In this document: positions 12,421-24,385 of the stretch, piece by piece
How the letters are laid out: every line of letters begins with the position of its first letter
Numbering within the stretch: position 1 is the first letter of the stretch
Assembly (NCBI GenBank): GCA_035235625.1
Contig: CP141140.1
Location: 26,618,685 to 26,682,684 of the forward strand
Origin: Saururus chinensis
Taxonomy: Eukaryota > Streptophyta > Magnoliopsida > Piperales > Saururaceae
Length of the DNA stretch: 64,000 nt
Direction: 5' to 3'
Notes under the pieces: generated by a model
What the model was told of the DNA's origin: nothing
Database searches by the model: none
The model's input: only the letters and a program-made list of their open reading frames with translations
Position numbers and translations under genes: made by a program

Positions 12421-13218
12421 GACTCAAACAAATCAACTAGATTCTCAAGGTCTAAATAATCTCAATAACTTAATCTCCTTATAGCATTGCCGCTCTTCTC
12501 AACCTGGGGAGGAAAACCCATCCTTGAGGGATGTAAAATCCCGTCCTTTTGAACCTATAACCTTGTCCTTTCAGAAGTAAAACCGAATCGATAAGCTTCC
12601 AATCAATTAATCCAGCAAGCAATATCACACAATTGCATCCAATCAATCAACCATGGATAAACTCGATAAAATCCCATTTATAGATCCAATTTATGATGCA
12701 TGCAATATGGTACATATATGAGCAAACCATACATGAATCATAATTCATGAAACGTGCTCCCATCAGCCATACATGCATCATTCCTAATCATAAGTGTCAA
12801 CAATAACCATAATTACCCCCACGTGTGTGTACATAGTAGAAACATTAAAACCTAAGCATATGGACATGCATTATAAACAACTTATCAACATACTACACAC
12901 TTGCTATTTATGAGGCTTCTTACTAAAACCATGAGTGAAAACCATCGAAAAATACAATTCAAATCAAGTGCAACCTCACGCTAGACTTAAGTAAGCATAT
13001 TCATTACTACACTTAAAGCTAGACATGACATCATCATTCACCCATAATTTAATCATAATATGTGAAGACATACAAATCCATTTTCATGTTATAACTTTGT
13101 TGGAATCATACTTAAAATATGAAGAATCACTCATCCATTGATTTAGGAGAAGAAATCATAACACACTTAGCCAAATAACATGTAATCCACATAATATCTA
13201 AACATTCATCATAGCTTC

Positions 13219-15258
13219 TGTAATGACCCATTTTTCAGTTACACCCAACCCAAGGGGGATTAAGGGTAATTCTATAATTTGATATCAATATTAGGGGATT
13301 TTAAGGGATAAAATCCCAGTATCCAGGTAGAGCTCGGAGTAATAAGCGTAACGAATCGAAGAACATGCAAAACAGAGGTCGGTAACAAAAGATACAGCCT
13401 CAAGAAGCATGCCACATGGGTGGGATCTACTTGAAAAGAGTGGGTTAACATACCCATGTGTAGTCTTGTTTTGAAGGGCTTGCCAATACGAGTCCATCGG
13501 TACTAAGAACGCATGATTCTGACTTCGGGGTAAGAAGTTATCGTGTGTTAAATTTTAGGTATTTTTGGATTAAAATAATATAGGAAAATATTATTTTAAT
13601 CAAATAAGGATGCAATAGTTACCATCATCACTGACGACAGAAGTCGCGTCAGCCATGCTGCCTGGATCGCAGTGCGGCGCCGCATGGCGGGGGGCCGCAT
13701 GCCCACGTGGTGACCCTTGCAATGCGCGGTGAGCCGGGTGTCATCCACGTGTCCATGGGATGGGGCTCGCGTTGCAGGATGACTCCCGTGCAGCACACAC
13801 GTGTTTCGGGGCATTTCGTGCACCCATGGCTCCTCCTCTATAAATTTGGATTCCGTTTCGATTTCCAGGGAAGTGTCCTTACTCATTTTGAGTCCGTTTT
13901 CTTCTGTTCTTGAAGCGTTCCTAACTAATTCGAGGGTGATCTACACAATGACATGGTCCATTCCTCGAATTGGCATCCCTAAATGAGGGGAACGGCCCAG
14001 GGTAAGAGGAGACTCTGTCCGCCACCCTCCTACCCCAAGAGAGAGTGAGAAACAGTTCGAGAAAGAGAGGAGACTTTGTCGTCCACCACCGGGCCGCATC
14101 AGGAGTCATGGCCCAAAGTAGGGGAGGCTCTGTCCTCCACTGAAGGGCCACATAGTGAGAGAAACACCCCGGGGAAAGGAATGTTCTGTCTGTTGCTTAC
14201 AAGCTTGGAAAAAGAAAAGTGTCTTTGGGAAAGGGGAGTGTGTGTCCATCGTCTTCCGGTGCAAGGCGAAGAACGAGCGGATGCTAGAGGAGGCTTCGTC
14301 CACTGTCTCTGGATCCGAAATGTAGGACACCCAAAAACAAGCAACCCCGAATGCCGCTATCTCGCAGGACCTCAGGGGAGTAAGTGTTTCCTTACCCTTC
14401 GATTTAAATTATATGTATGAATGTGCTAAATTAGGATGTGTGTTATGCCCTGATATGCTATGTTTTAATATGTGTAGATATAATATGTGCTGATATGCCA
14501 TGATGTGTGTCGTCTCGCTCTGGGTTAGAGCAAGACGTGTAGTGTGTATGTTCGGTCTCTGCTCAGTGATAGAGCGAAACCTGTGTTTGTGTTCCATCTC
14601 ATTCTGGGGTAGACTAAGATGTGTGGTATGCATGCGATCTCTACTTAGTGATAGAGCGAGACCTGTGTTTGTGTCCCATCTCATTCTGGGGTAGAGCGAG
14701 ACGTGTGGTGTGGGTGTAGTCTCGGCTCAGTGATAGAGCGAGACGTATGATGCTTATGGTCTTGGCTCAATGATGGAGCGAGACGTGTGAATGTGATGGA
14801 TCTACTCTGGTGTAGAGTGGGGCATGTAATGGTGGCCGTGTAGTGCTCGGCTCTGTGATAGAGCGAGATGTGTTTCTGGTGTTTTAAGGGCTTCCATATA
14901 AGTCCGATTAAATATTTGGAGAAACATATTTAGTCGTATGTATTTTCGTATGGCCTGATGTGTATAATAGCCATTAGGCAGAACTACATATGGATCTGAT
15001 CGTATTGGAGCAACATCGTGGTTGTTACCTGATACGTATGTAGGTAACCAACGACAAGGCAACATTGGCCCGATCCAAATTAGATATATAATTAGGTTTG
15101 TTCTGAACTATGCGCAATGTAGCACTAAAGAGTCCGCCGCTCAGAGTCCGCCACTCCCGGTTCTGAGTTTTGGTTTTTTTTGTTTTAGGATAGGCCCTAG
15201 TGCAGCCTATCCCATGTGGACCCCCGGCTCGGGTCGGTTTTTAGGCCTGGGTGTTACA
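13219..15258 (+). mobile_element. Solo LTR, family C, copy 2
   Basis: 2040 bp, starting TGTAATGACCC and ending GGGTGTTACA. The flanks GCTTC (13214-13218) and GGTTC (15259-15263) differ at one base. A TATA box (CTATAAATTT, about 13835-13844) follows a GC-rich block with many CpGs, which looks like a promoter and leader. A minisatellite lies in the downstream half. It is inserted in B2. The several overlapping open frames at 13590-14420 reflect base composition and have no domain. Confidence 0.82.
14505..14880. repeat. Minisatellite inside C copy 2, unit about 82-84 bp
   Basis: About four and a half units. Each carries two half-units with the core TCAGTGATAGAGCGAGACGTG or TCTGGGGTAGAGCGAGACGT. 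The half-units differ by short indels, so the array looks like a doubled 40-bp ancestor. Confidence 0.85.
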
Positions 15259-15734
15259 GGTTCCAACATCAAATTCATGCCCTCCCAGTAGCTCCTCCTA
15301 GCATAAATTACTCATCATATTCATAGGAAATAATACTTAAGAAGAAAAACATAAAAATGAGCAAAATAACCAAATTGACCAGAACTGCAGTGCTACCATT
15401 CGAACGCCTTACAGGGCCATTCAATCACCTTTCCGTTCATCAGCCTATATGGTCGTTCAAATGCCAACATAGTGGTTTTGGTTCGTCTTCTTCCTTGCAA
15501 ACTCAAAACCAAAACTTTACAAAATCACTATAAAAATTCAAATCTCACACCCAAACATTATCATCATGAAATCTAAGCTTATGAAATGGTAAATTTAGTC
15601 ATTTATCAACTAATACACAAAGAAATCACAATAAAGATTAAGCTTTCCATAATCCACCATTAAAGCTCAACTTCATGTAAACCCACATAAAGCTTGAGAG
15701 CGTTGTCAAAAGTTAGGTAGAATCTCTCGTAGAA

Positions 15735-15935
15735 ATATAATGCCCCTTAACCACATTTCAATTGTTGAGCTTTTTGATATGTGGGGCATAGATTTCATGG
15801 GACAATTTCCCCTATCTTCTGGTAATGTTTATCCTTGTCGTTGTAGACTATGTTTCCAAATGCATTGAAGTTGTACCATGCAAGAAAAAGGACCAAAAAG
15901 TTGTGGTCAAGTTCTTAAAAGAAAACATCACAGAA
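15735..15935 (+). pseudogene. Ty3/gypsy integrase fragment, Tat/Athila-like
   Basis: The translation reads VELFDMWGIDFMGQFP, then after a one-base frameshift VVVDYVSKCIEVVPCKKKDQ and KVVVKFLKENI. This is the start of the integrase catalytic core (first aspartate in GIDFMG) as found in the Tat/Athila branch of plant gypsy elements. Only about 65 codons remain. It abuts the truncated end of B2 on the left and an LTR-like block on the right, so it is a rearranged relic. Confidence 0.8.
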
Positions 15936-17275
15936 CAGAAAGCTGGACAGAAATCTAGACAATTCAGTGAACAATAGTCATCTTCTCAAATGTGAATTTA
16001 GATTGAACATATCTGTCCAGATTGCATAAACATGAAGCAATTAGGGAAAATGATAAAACCGAAGTATGAAGAGTTTGTAATCATGAAATTTGACTTAAGG
16101 ATTTTGTTCTGAACTCATTTCTTGACAAGAGGGGGGTCCAAAATTTATTTTTAGCGTCTTGGAGAGGTCAGAATTTAGAGTTGAGAGTGATGGGAAGAAA
16201 TTAGTCCACCATCAATGAAGTTTCAAAGCTGTTATTTTGGTGCAGGAAGCTTGAAATTGCAATTAATCAAGACCCGATGGGTACTATATGGCTTTTAGGG
16301 TGATTTTAGGTTCATCTACTGGTTTTGAATCGTGATGTGCAAGGAATCATAATGATTGGCTGAAATAGAGCAGACGAACTGAAGTGGAGATAGGGCTCTT
16401 TCTAATTGGCCAGGCAAGGACAAAGCAATATAAAACTGCCTTCCAAGCTGATATAAAAGAGGAATTCACGTCCAAAACAGGGAGGCGGAGCAGAAAATGA
16501 GAGGAAAAGAATTTCAAGCTACAGGTACTGTAACACTGGATGAGGGAAGAAGACGAAGTACTTTAGCAGTCACTCTTCACAGTTACTATTCACGGCAGTA
16601 GCAACCGCAGGTGAGCTATTTTCCAAGGAGTTTTCGATGGAGAATTTGAAAGGGACAATATGAATTCTACTTTATTTTATTTGCCTCTTTATGAATTCAA
16701 TGTTCAATATTGTAATTTTCATAGCCATAAGGTTCTAAACCCACGTAACTAGGGTTGAGATGAAGCTATGATGAAGCGTGTATTCATGTTTAGTTGTAAT
16801 TTCTATTTAGTGGATTAATCTTCTAATTCCACCTTGCGTATTATTTTTTAATTCTTGTGTCAAGTACATTAAATCATTAGACTATCATTAGGAGTGAATT
16901 ATAGCCTATGTGTATATGTGTAAAAAATTAATCTTTGATTACTAGTGCTTTCAAGATACATATAGCACTTAGACAATTAATTAAAGTTAAAGTTTTCTTT
17001 AGTATTACTTGAATTTAGACTAAGGTTGATGATACATATGGATTTAGTATGAATATAATGTCTTAGTTTAATTCTTCGTAAGATTTTCTTTGAAGTTTTC
17101 AGTTTTTTTTTAGATTTTTAAGCAAGAATTATTTAAAATTTGATTTTGATAACTTAGAAATAACGATTAGTGATTTTAATTTCCTAATATTTTCTCAAAA
17201 TAGTATTCCTCGTGGGATCGACCTCGGATTCATTGAGTACATTATAACTTTGCTACCTACACCTAGGTAACACTT
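15936..17275 (+). mobile_element. LTR-like remnant with TATA box (Tat/Athila-like, likely 3' LTR)
   Basis: No coding capacity. A TATA-like GATATAAAAGAGG (about 16450) and the block CCTCGTGGGATCGACCTCGG (about 17208-17227) near the right end resemble plant Tat/Athila LTR tails. A possible terminus is ...CTAGGTAACA at 17272. The start was not found and no target duplication could be matched, so the limits are approximate. Together with the preceding integrase fragment it would be the 3' end of one deleted gypsy element. Confidence 0.45.
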
Positions 17276-17299
17276 TTTAAGTTGTAGCAGTAGTGCTGA

Positions 17300-18263
17300 C
17301 AATAACTAGAGGACACTGACTGATCTCTGTCATACAGGCCTTGCACTTGTGAGAGCAAGGCCACTGCCCCAGCCAGCCAGCTTCGCCACTCCTCCTCCCC
17401 TGTTTTGGCATGCCCAGCCCCTGACCCCCTCTTTATTTTTGAGATATTGCTATTGCCAATGGCCTGTAAGGGCCGACCAACCGCCATGAGCTCCACCCCA
17501 ATCTAGCAAAGGTGAGGACTGACCCCACCTGGCTCTGCTCCACCTCCTTTGCCTTCCCCTGCTCACTTCACTTCCTGCCACCTTGTTTTTCTTCCTTTCT
17601 CTGTTTTGCACTGTCGGAGGGTTGCCAACGCCGAAAGCTATTGTCCTCCACTTGCTATGGCCCCACCTTGCTACCACGAGAGTTGTGGTGTCAGCGAGGG
17701 CCTCCACCACCCCCTCCTAGCCTTCTCTTGGTCCATCATCCCACCTTCACCATGTTTTCCTTTTTAGGAAGAACAAACTAGCCACTGGCCACTAACCACC
17801 AGAGGGCTATTTTGTAGTGGTTGTGGCCAATTTAGGACCATCCGGCCTTGGCAAGGTGAGGACTAGCCCTGCCAACTCTTATTTTGTCCCATTTCACCCT
17901 ACTCTGCCCCGATTCACGTATGATCTTATTGACACATTGCCCTTTCGCACTATTTGTTTTGACTGCTATTGTTCATCCCCACTCTCCTTCCGGTGGCCAT
18001 TTTGCAGTGTGTGTACATGTCTACACCATCAACTAGATTTGACCACTAGAGTCTTCCTCCACTTCTCCTCTATCCTCGAGCTCATAAGCACATTCTTTGC
18101 CCCTTTTGTGGGCCTTAGACGACATGAAATTATAGGCATATGGTGTTGTCCATGGCCGATTTTGTCGTCTTGTGGCTTACCAACCTCCCGTTAGCCCACC
18201 CTATTTTACAGTCGCACTTGCTACTCCTTATTGGCATGACCTTACTCCAAGCCAACCGTAGTG
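17300..18263 (+). mobile_element. A-outer, middle block
   Basis: Its right 230 bp (about 18035-18263) align with A-right 28817-29055. This ties the block to the A family and to the same element as 10756-11118. The left part is a more GC-rich, proline/serine-coding-looking tract without a domain, and corresponds in place to the GC-rich leader of A-right. The block ends at the target site TAGTG used by element D. Confidence 0.65.
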
Positions 18264-19299
18264 TGAGAGTTCAATATCCTTCTAATCAACCTAGCAGATC
18301 ACTAGATTGCTTTTAAAATTAGTATTTTCAAAAAGTAAGAATTAAGAGTTTTAGCCTCTTTGAGCAAACAAATTTTATTAAGCAGAAACAATTAAAACCT
18401 AATCATTCAATCAATCTCAATCTAGAATTATCAATCAATCCACACATAGACACAACAATTTACGTGGAAAACCCCAGCTAGGGTAAAAAAATATGGCAAT
18501 TTAGAAAGAACCAAATCAATGCACTAAAACTCAAACTTTACATAGACACAAGCAAACCACCAACCTTATTTAGACTTTAACACAAACTCCTCTTGTTTAG
18601 ATCATTTTTGTTAGCCTTCATGTCTTCTCCAAGCACTTGAAATTTTCTCCCCTTTGCCTTATCTATGTTTGCTTCTTGTCTTCAACATCTGTCACACCCT
18701 GGCACTGCCCGACCCGAGTCGAACCTGGTTCAAGGGCCGATCAAGTGCACAAGGGCGACAAAATTGAACGACATTAACGGATAGTGAAAGACTTGCCCCT
18801 CCTATGAGTAGTTTAACTAGCGGAGTCACGCACCACATAACCTTTGAGCAAGAGTAATAAGTAGAATAACATAGAACCTTAAATCTGCACTGATCCACAA
18901 GTCTTATAACAAGATCCACCATACATGGTAGTCGATCATCATAACAGAGAAATCAGAAAAACATAACGACTAGGGGCATCCATGCCTAATCCCATGCTCT
19001 CCCCGACCGTTCCTCATACAGAGGGTCCTGACCGACTACATGTTGCACCATGCAGCCCCAAAACAAAACAAGGAAAGTGGGGTGAGTAAAATTTAGTAAG
19101 GTTTGAAATACGGAAATAATAAAAAAAAACCCATCATGACATGGCAATATAGCAACCTAGATTCATAATTGACATGGTACACCCTTTTATGATCATACCC
19201 TTGCTAACTATTTGTCCATAAACATAAAAACTAGCATGCATATGATACACTTATCAAAGTCAAGGCATAAATGATCAAGTTAACCTAACATGCATCCTG

Positions 19300-19660
19300 C
19301 ATAGGTAATAGTTCACATCTAACCAATTCAAGCATAATATCACCATCAACCGCATAAGAAGTGTCTATCATACACCTTCTGATCATGCAACCATATCACA
19401 TAAACCTGCACGATCATTTCTTAATCACACAATTCATATCACGAATTCACATCATATAAACCTACATAATAGTGTCTCAATCACACTATTTAGATTATGC
19501 ATTCATATCACATAAACCTACATAATAGTGTCTCAATCACACTATTTAGAGCATGCATTCATATCAGATAAACCTGCAAAATAGTATATCAATCACAGTA
19601 TTTAGATCATGCATTCATATCACATAAACCTGCATAATAGTGTCTTAATCACACTAATCT
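19300..19660. repeat. Minisatellite in B3, unit about 60 bp
   Basis: Six units of CACATAAACCTGCATAATAG, then TGTCTCAATCACACTATTTAGATCATGCATTC-like sequence. The core TGTCTCAATCACA corresponds to TGTCTCTAACACA in B2. Confidence 0.8.
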
Positions 19661-19679
19661 AATATGCATATCCACAAAC

Positions 19680-19985
19680 AGAGGACACAAACATGCTCCT
19701 CTAGGCCGGAACCATTAAGCAACCCCTTGTCAAATAAACATGCTCTTCGAGGCCGAAGCCCTCAAGCAACACTTGGCCATCAAGGCCAAAACCCTTGAGC
19801 AACCCCTTGACAGATAAACATGCTCTTCGATGCCAAAGCCCTCTAGCAACACTTGTCCATCAAGGCCGAAACCCTCGAGCAACCCCTGCCCTTCAAACCT
19901 AAACTCCCGGGCAACCCCTACTCATCAAAGCCAAAGCCCTCAAGCAACCCTACTTGTCAAGACCACAATCCCAAGTAGCATATAT
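19680..19985. repeat. Tandem repeat in B3, unit about 50-60 bp
   Basis: Five or six units with the core CATGCTCTTCGAGGCCGAAG followed by CCCTCGAGCAACCC and a CCATCAAGGCC variant. B2 has a shorter version at 12260-12420. Confidence 0.78.
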
Positions 19986-22489
19986 GGTAAGCCAGTGCAC
20001 TCGAACATACCAACTGGATTCTCAGGGTCCAAATATGTAATGACCATGAATTTTTGGTAGGATTCCCTGCCTCTAATAAAGTTATTTTATGAGTTTTTAA
20101 TAATTTTAAATTATTTAGAGGTAGATGTTTAGTGGGATTTCATTGTGTATGGTAGAGCTCAGAGAGACGAGCATATCAAGCCAAAGTATGCTTGAATTGG
20201 AGGTCGGGAATGAAAGTTACAACCTCTAGAGTTTCCACATGGGTGGGACCCACTTAAATAGTGCAGGAGAACCTACCCATGTTTGGTCTTGTTTCGAAGG
20301 GCTCATCGACACGAGTCCATTAGTAATAAGAACATGTAATTTCAATGTCAAGGTTGAAAGTTATCACGTTTTAAGATTAGGATATTATTTGAATAAAATA
20401 ATATCATTTTGGATAGGATCGACAATGCAGTGGATATGATTGACAATGAAGCATATAGGATCAACGATACAGTAGATAAGATCGGTGTTGTCTAAATAGG
20501 ATTGACATGTGTCAATTCTATCTATGATGTGTCAGTGTCACATCTATCCCCTTTTTCAAGTTCTTATTTCTCTCCCCCGTTTCTGCACTTTCTCCTACAT
20601 TCTTCGAACTTCATTTCTTCATTTCTCACTCATTTTAAGTCCGATTCGAGTCATTCTTGAAGCATTCTTACCTAAATCAAGTGTGCTGAACATCATGGCA
20701 AGGTTATTTATTTGGTTGGGACTTCCAGAACTACCAAAGTTTATATCTAATTTCGTGGTGGTCGGTGAAGTCATGCAAAGAGCTAGGTATGGGCTTTTAT
20801 CCATTCTTAAGGCATGATTATAAACTTTGGTTGTGTTTTTAACTTATTATTTATATGACTCTTCCATATTACGAATTAGAGATTACTTTCAAGTTATCAT
20901 TTATGATTTCTGCACATATATTTGATTTGTCGAATGGTTAATGGTTGAGATATAACATGATTTATATATCATATGTTTATAATGCTATTATGTATATTTG
21001 ATTAGTCGAATGATTTGCCACTAGAAGCGGATATGTTTTATATACTGCATGCTTTATGATTTCCTCATATATGATAGTTTAATCGAATGTTTATCCTTGG
21101 ATTTTGATATAAATTATACACATTGGAGCGTGTGAGAGAGAGACAAACTAGCTTTGCCACTGTTTTCATTGAGAATAAATATAGTTTGTTTGAAAGACAG
21201 TTTTAGAGGACTCGTCCTTGTTGAAAGGAGGATTTTCTAGATTATTTTTGAAAAGACATATAAGCATAGTGATTGAGTCAATGAAGCTAGCCAAAGAAGG
21301 GGTAACTGTCTCATTGGAATGAGCGACCAACCTTGCTTTTGTAGTCGTTGATAGTGATGCTCCCATGGCTTGTAGAGGCGGAACTAGGGTTTTCAAAAGG
21401 ATAAACATTGGAGTAGAATATTTTAAAAGAAAACAACCCTTTTTTGGAGTTTGGGAACTCTAGGATATTTTGATTGAGTCTGGGACTCAAGATTATGAGT
21501 TTGGGACTCAAGAGTGTTTTGGTTGTCTGAAGCTATTGTTGGGAGCCTCAATGGAGCTTCGCTGACTAGTTAAGGGAACAATTAATCCAATTCAAAATTG
21601 GATGCACGATACTTATTTTAGCCTAGTAAACCCCTAACAAAGGGCAAGACCCCTGATTAGCCCCGAACAAAGGGCACATATCAAGACTATATGCACTAGG
21701 GTAGAGAGCATCATGGGAAGAGTCTCTACTCTCTAGATCCCAGTGCCCCATGAGCACGGGTGGCTCTTCTATCCATAAGCATGAAATGTTTTGAGATGAT
21801 CTGCAGAGGAGTAAGAGGTCGCTGCAGTAACGCCCGAGATTTTTCACACATTTTCCTTAAAATTCATGAAAATTTTTTGCAATATAACATTTGTAAATCG
21901 GAGGGAAAATGACGAAATCAAAACCTGATAAAGCGATTTATAATTTAAAACACTAAACATCCATTTTCTATCTAAATATATTGGTCATACAGTCAAACAT
22001 CATACGGCCAAAGCAAATATCATCAGGCGCTACTCGAAAACACATGTACGAATAAATTGCTATGATCATAGACTTTAAATACAAATCTCTCCCAGGCATC
22101 TCTGAGTGCAAGTCCCATAACAGTCCATAGACTAATCCAAATGAAATTTCAGAAAGATAAACATCTTAACATCTCCTCTCACCCAATACAACGGATTGTG
22201 GCACAAATAAACTCGTAGTGAGTGAAGCATATACCTGAGTCCAAGGGAATCAATCCACCTTGGAAGCAAGCATCCATCTCCAGGCACTCTCCGCACAACC
22301 TGCAAAACCTCCCGTACAACAGGGCTAAAAAGTAGGGAAATAAGTATTTTCATACTCAGTAGGAAAATACCCAGTAGGGGAAATCCCAAAATAGTGAACT
22401 CACTAAGTTCATAAATACATGCGTTCATTCAACTCACACATGACGCAGATAGGCATATCAATATCATGCTCATAGCATACAAACATAAC

Positions 22490-22601
22490 AAATGCACCAT
22501 CATGCCAAAGTCATACCAAATGCGCCATCGTGCCAAAATCATACCAAATGCACCATCATGCCAAAATCATACCAAATGCAATATCGTGCCAAAATCATAC
22601 C
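22490..22601. repeat. 28-bp tandem repeat, four units, in A-left
   Basis: Four units of AAATGCACCATCATGCCAAA, then ATCATACC, differing at few bases. The inverted counterpart in A-right is at about 31505-31625. Confidence 0.85.
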
Positions 22602-22639
22602 ATCAAATTAAACTTACACAAACACCCCTATCCAGGGTC

Positions 22640-22870
22640 ATACAAACTTACTCGTACCATCGTACGCTTACTCATACAATACGTGCATATTTGTACGACC
22701 TTACTCGTACAATCATACTCGTACGACCTTACTCGTACAGTCTTACTCAAAATCATACTCTCACAACGTAATCATACACATACTCTTACAGTTGTGCTCA
22801 TACACATACTCTTACAGTCGTGCTCATACTCATACGTTTACAGTCGTGCTCATACTCATAATCGTATACA
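22640..22870. repeat. ACTCGTAC-type tandem repeats in A-left
   Basis: Degenerate units of 18-24 bp with cores CTTACTCGTACAATCATA and CATACTCTTACAGTCGTGCT. The counterpart in A-right is at 31130-31460. Confidence 0.75.
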
Positions 22871-23094
22871 TACTATCAACCACTGAAGCTCATTACCACT
22901 AATAAGCTCCAGTGTCGAAATGGAAAAGAATGCCACTGGGGCATCACCTTAACCTCCAGGGAGTGACTAGACGCCATGGACTTTTCCGAAGGTAAGGCAC
23001 ACCAATGCTCATGGGCCACTGGAACAAACAGGTAAGAGTAGATCCATGATACTACTTACCTGAGTGCACAAACATAAACACTCACACATAAGGG

Positions 23095-23290
23095 GTCATA
23101 CAGTTGCCCACCATAATGGGTCTTATAGTGCCATAGAATTTCCCACCATAATGGGCCTTATAATGCCAGAGAATTGCCTACCATAATGGGTCTTATAGTG
23201 TCATTGCCACTCTTGGGTAGAAAACATACAGTGCCACTTGGGCAGAAACATACAGTGCCACTCTTGGGCGGAATCATACAACGCTCTCAA
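23095..23290. repeat. 35-bp and 27-bp tandem repeats in A-left
   Basis: Three 35-bp units (CCACCATAATGGGTCTTATA, then GTGCCATAGAATTG) followed by about three 27-bp units (CAGTGCCACTCTTGGGCAGA). The counterpart in A-right is at 30690-30905. Confidence 0.8.
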
Positions 23291-23984
23291 CAATGTAAGA
23301 CCATAAGGATGTTAGTGTAGATGAGTTTTGTCCATGATGTGGACGGAACTTGGGTTTCGGATTGGGCTCAGCTTCGGTTTGATCAGTTGAGAACTGTGAG
23401 TTTGTGTGGCATAATTGTACCGCATAATATACTTAAATTCAAACTTGAATTATAAGCACAACTAATGATAGCGTTGTGAGTTTGAGACCTGAGGGTTCGA
23501 CGGATTAAGTTCCGTGTTGGGCTAGCCGATAATGAGTTGGCTAAGCATTTCTCATGTCTTGCCATGGTGTTTATCCTGCGGGATGTTGTCTGTATGTTGT
23601 ATAGAGCACTAGACGTCTGCTGAGAGCGACATATGTTTCTGATTTGGTCTATGTGAGCCAAACCATCTTACACTGACATCCTCAAATGAAGCTCCTCAAA
23701 GCCAACCCAGTTGTCCCCTTCTTACTTATATCTCACTTATTATACTTGCTTTTCACTTCATAATATGTACGCTATGCTTATACAATTATGAACACTCTTA
23801 CTATCTGACAAACCTCACCCATCATACCCATATCCTCTGTCATCCGTCATACGCTTACACATCCATATCCAAATCCAGACAAAACCTCTGTCACCTCTTA
23901 CTATCCATCGCCCATACCACTACCCACATACACATACAGTCATACATACACAGCTTACAACCATGCTCACTAGCCATCTCTAGT

Positions 23985-24385
23985 GCATACATACACATTT
24001 ATACTTACGTCAAACATACACGCTAGCCATCACTAGCACATGCATACATATGTCAGACATACACACTAGTCATCACTAGCACATGCATACATATGTTAGA
24101 CATACATGCTAGCCATCACTAGCACATACATAATCCATACATACTCCAAACATGCACGCTAGCCATCACTAGCACATGCATAATCCATACATACTCCAAA
24201 CATACACGCTAGCCATCACTAGCACATGCATAATCCAAACATACTTCAAACATGCATGCTAGCCATCACCAGCACATGCATACATAAGTTAACATACACG
24301 CTAGCCATCACTAGCACATACTCAATCAACATACAAAACTTACCAACAAGCACGCTAGTCATCACTAGCACATACTTACATCCAA
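23985..24385. repeat. Tandem repeat in A-left, core GCTAGCCATCACTAGCACAT
   Basis: About nine units of 40-60 bp. The core contains a short palindrome (GCTAGCCATCACTAGC) and is followed by variable CATACATAC sequence. The counterpart in A-right is at 29440-29700. Confidence 0.85.

Larger units (their letters stand above)
11119..15725 (-). mobile_element. Solo LTR, family B, copy 2 (B2), truncated at right
   Basis: It begins TGTCACTCCCTGG and follows the B consensus. The shared order is a GTGCAAGAGAAATAAGTA motif, CATGCAGCCCC, the CATCCTGCATGA repeats, then AT-rich sequence. A C element interrupts it at 13219. The terminal GATCTTACA end seen in other B copies is missing. B-type sequence stops near 15725 and is joined to a gypsy integrase fragment. 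The orientation is inferred from the family. No target duplication can be scored because the right end is lost. Confidence 0.68.

Noticed and set aside
14076..14694. Overlapping frames in C copy 2
   Set aside because: They lie in the GC-rich leader and minisatellite of a solo LTR; no domain or codon pattern supports a gene.
17512..18194. Frames of 72-125 codons on the plus strand
   Set aside because: The region aligns to the non-coding leader of A-right and belongs to A-outer.
22490..24385. Regular 28-60 bp repeats that could suggest a CRISPR array
   Set aside because: Units are directly adjacent or separated by variants of the same sequence, there are no unique spacers, and the surrounding genome is a plant.
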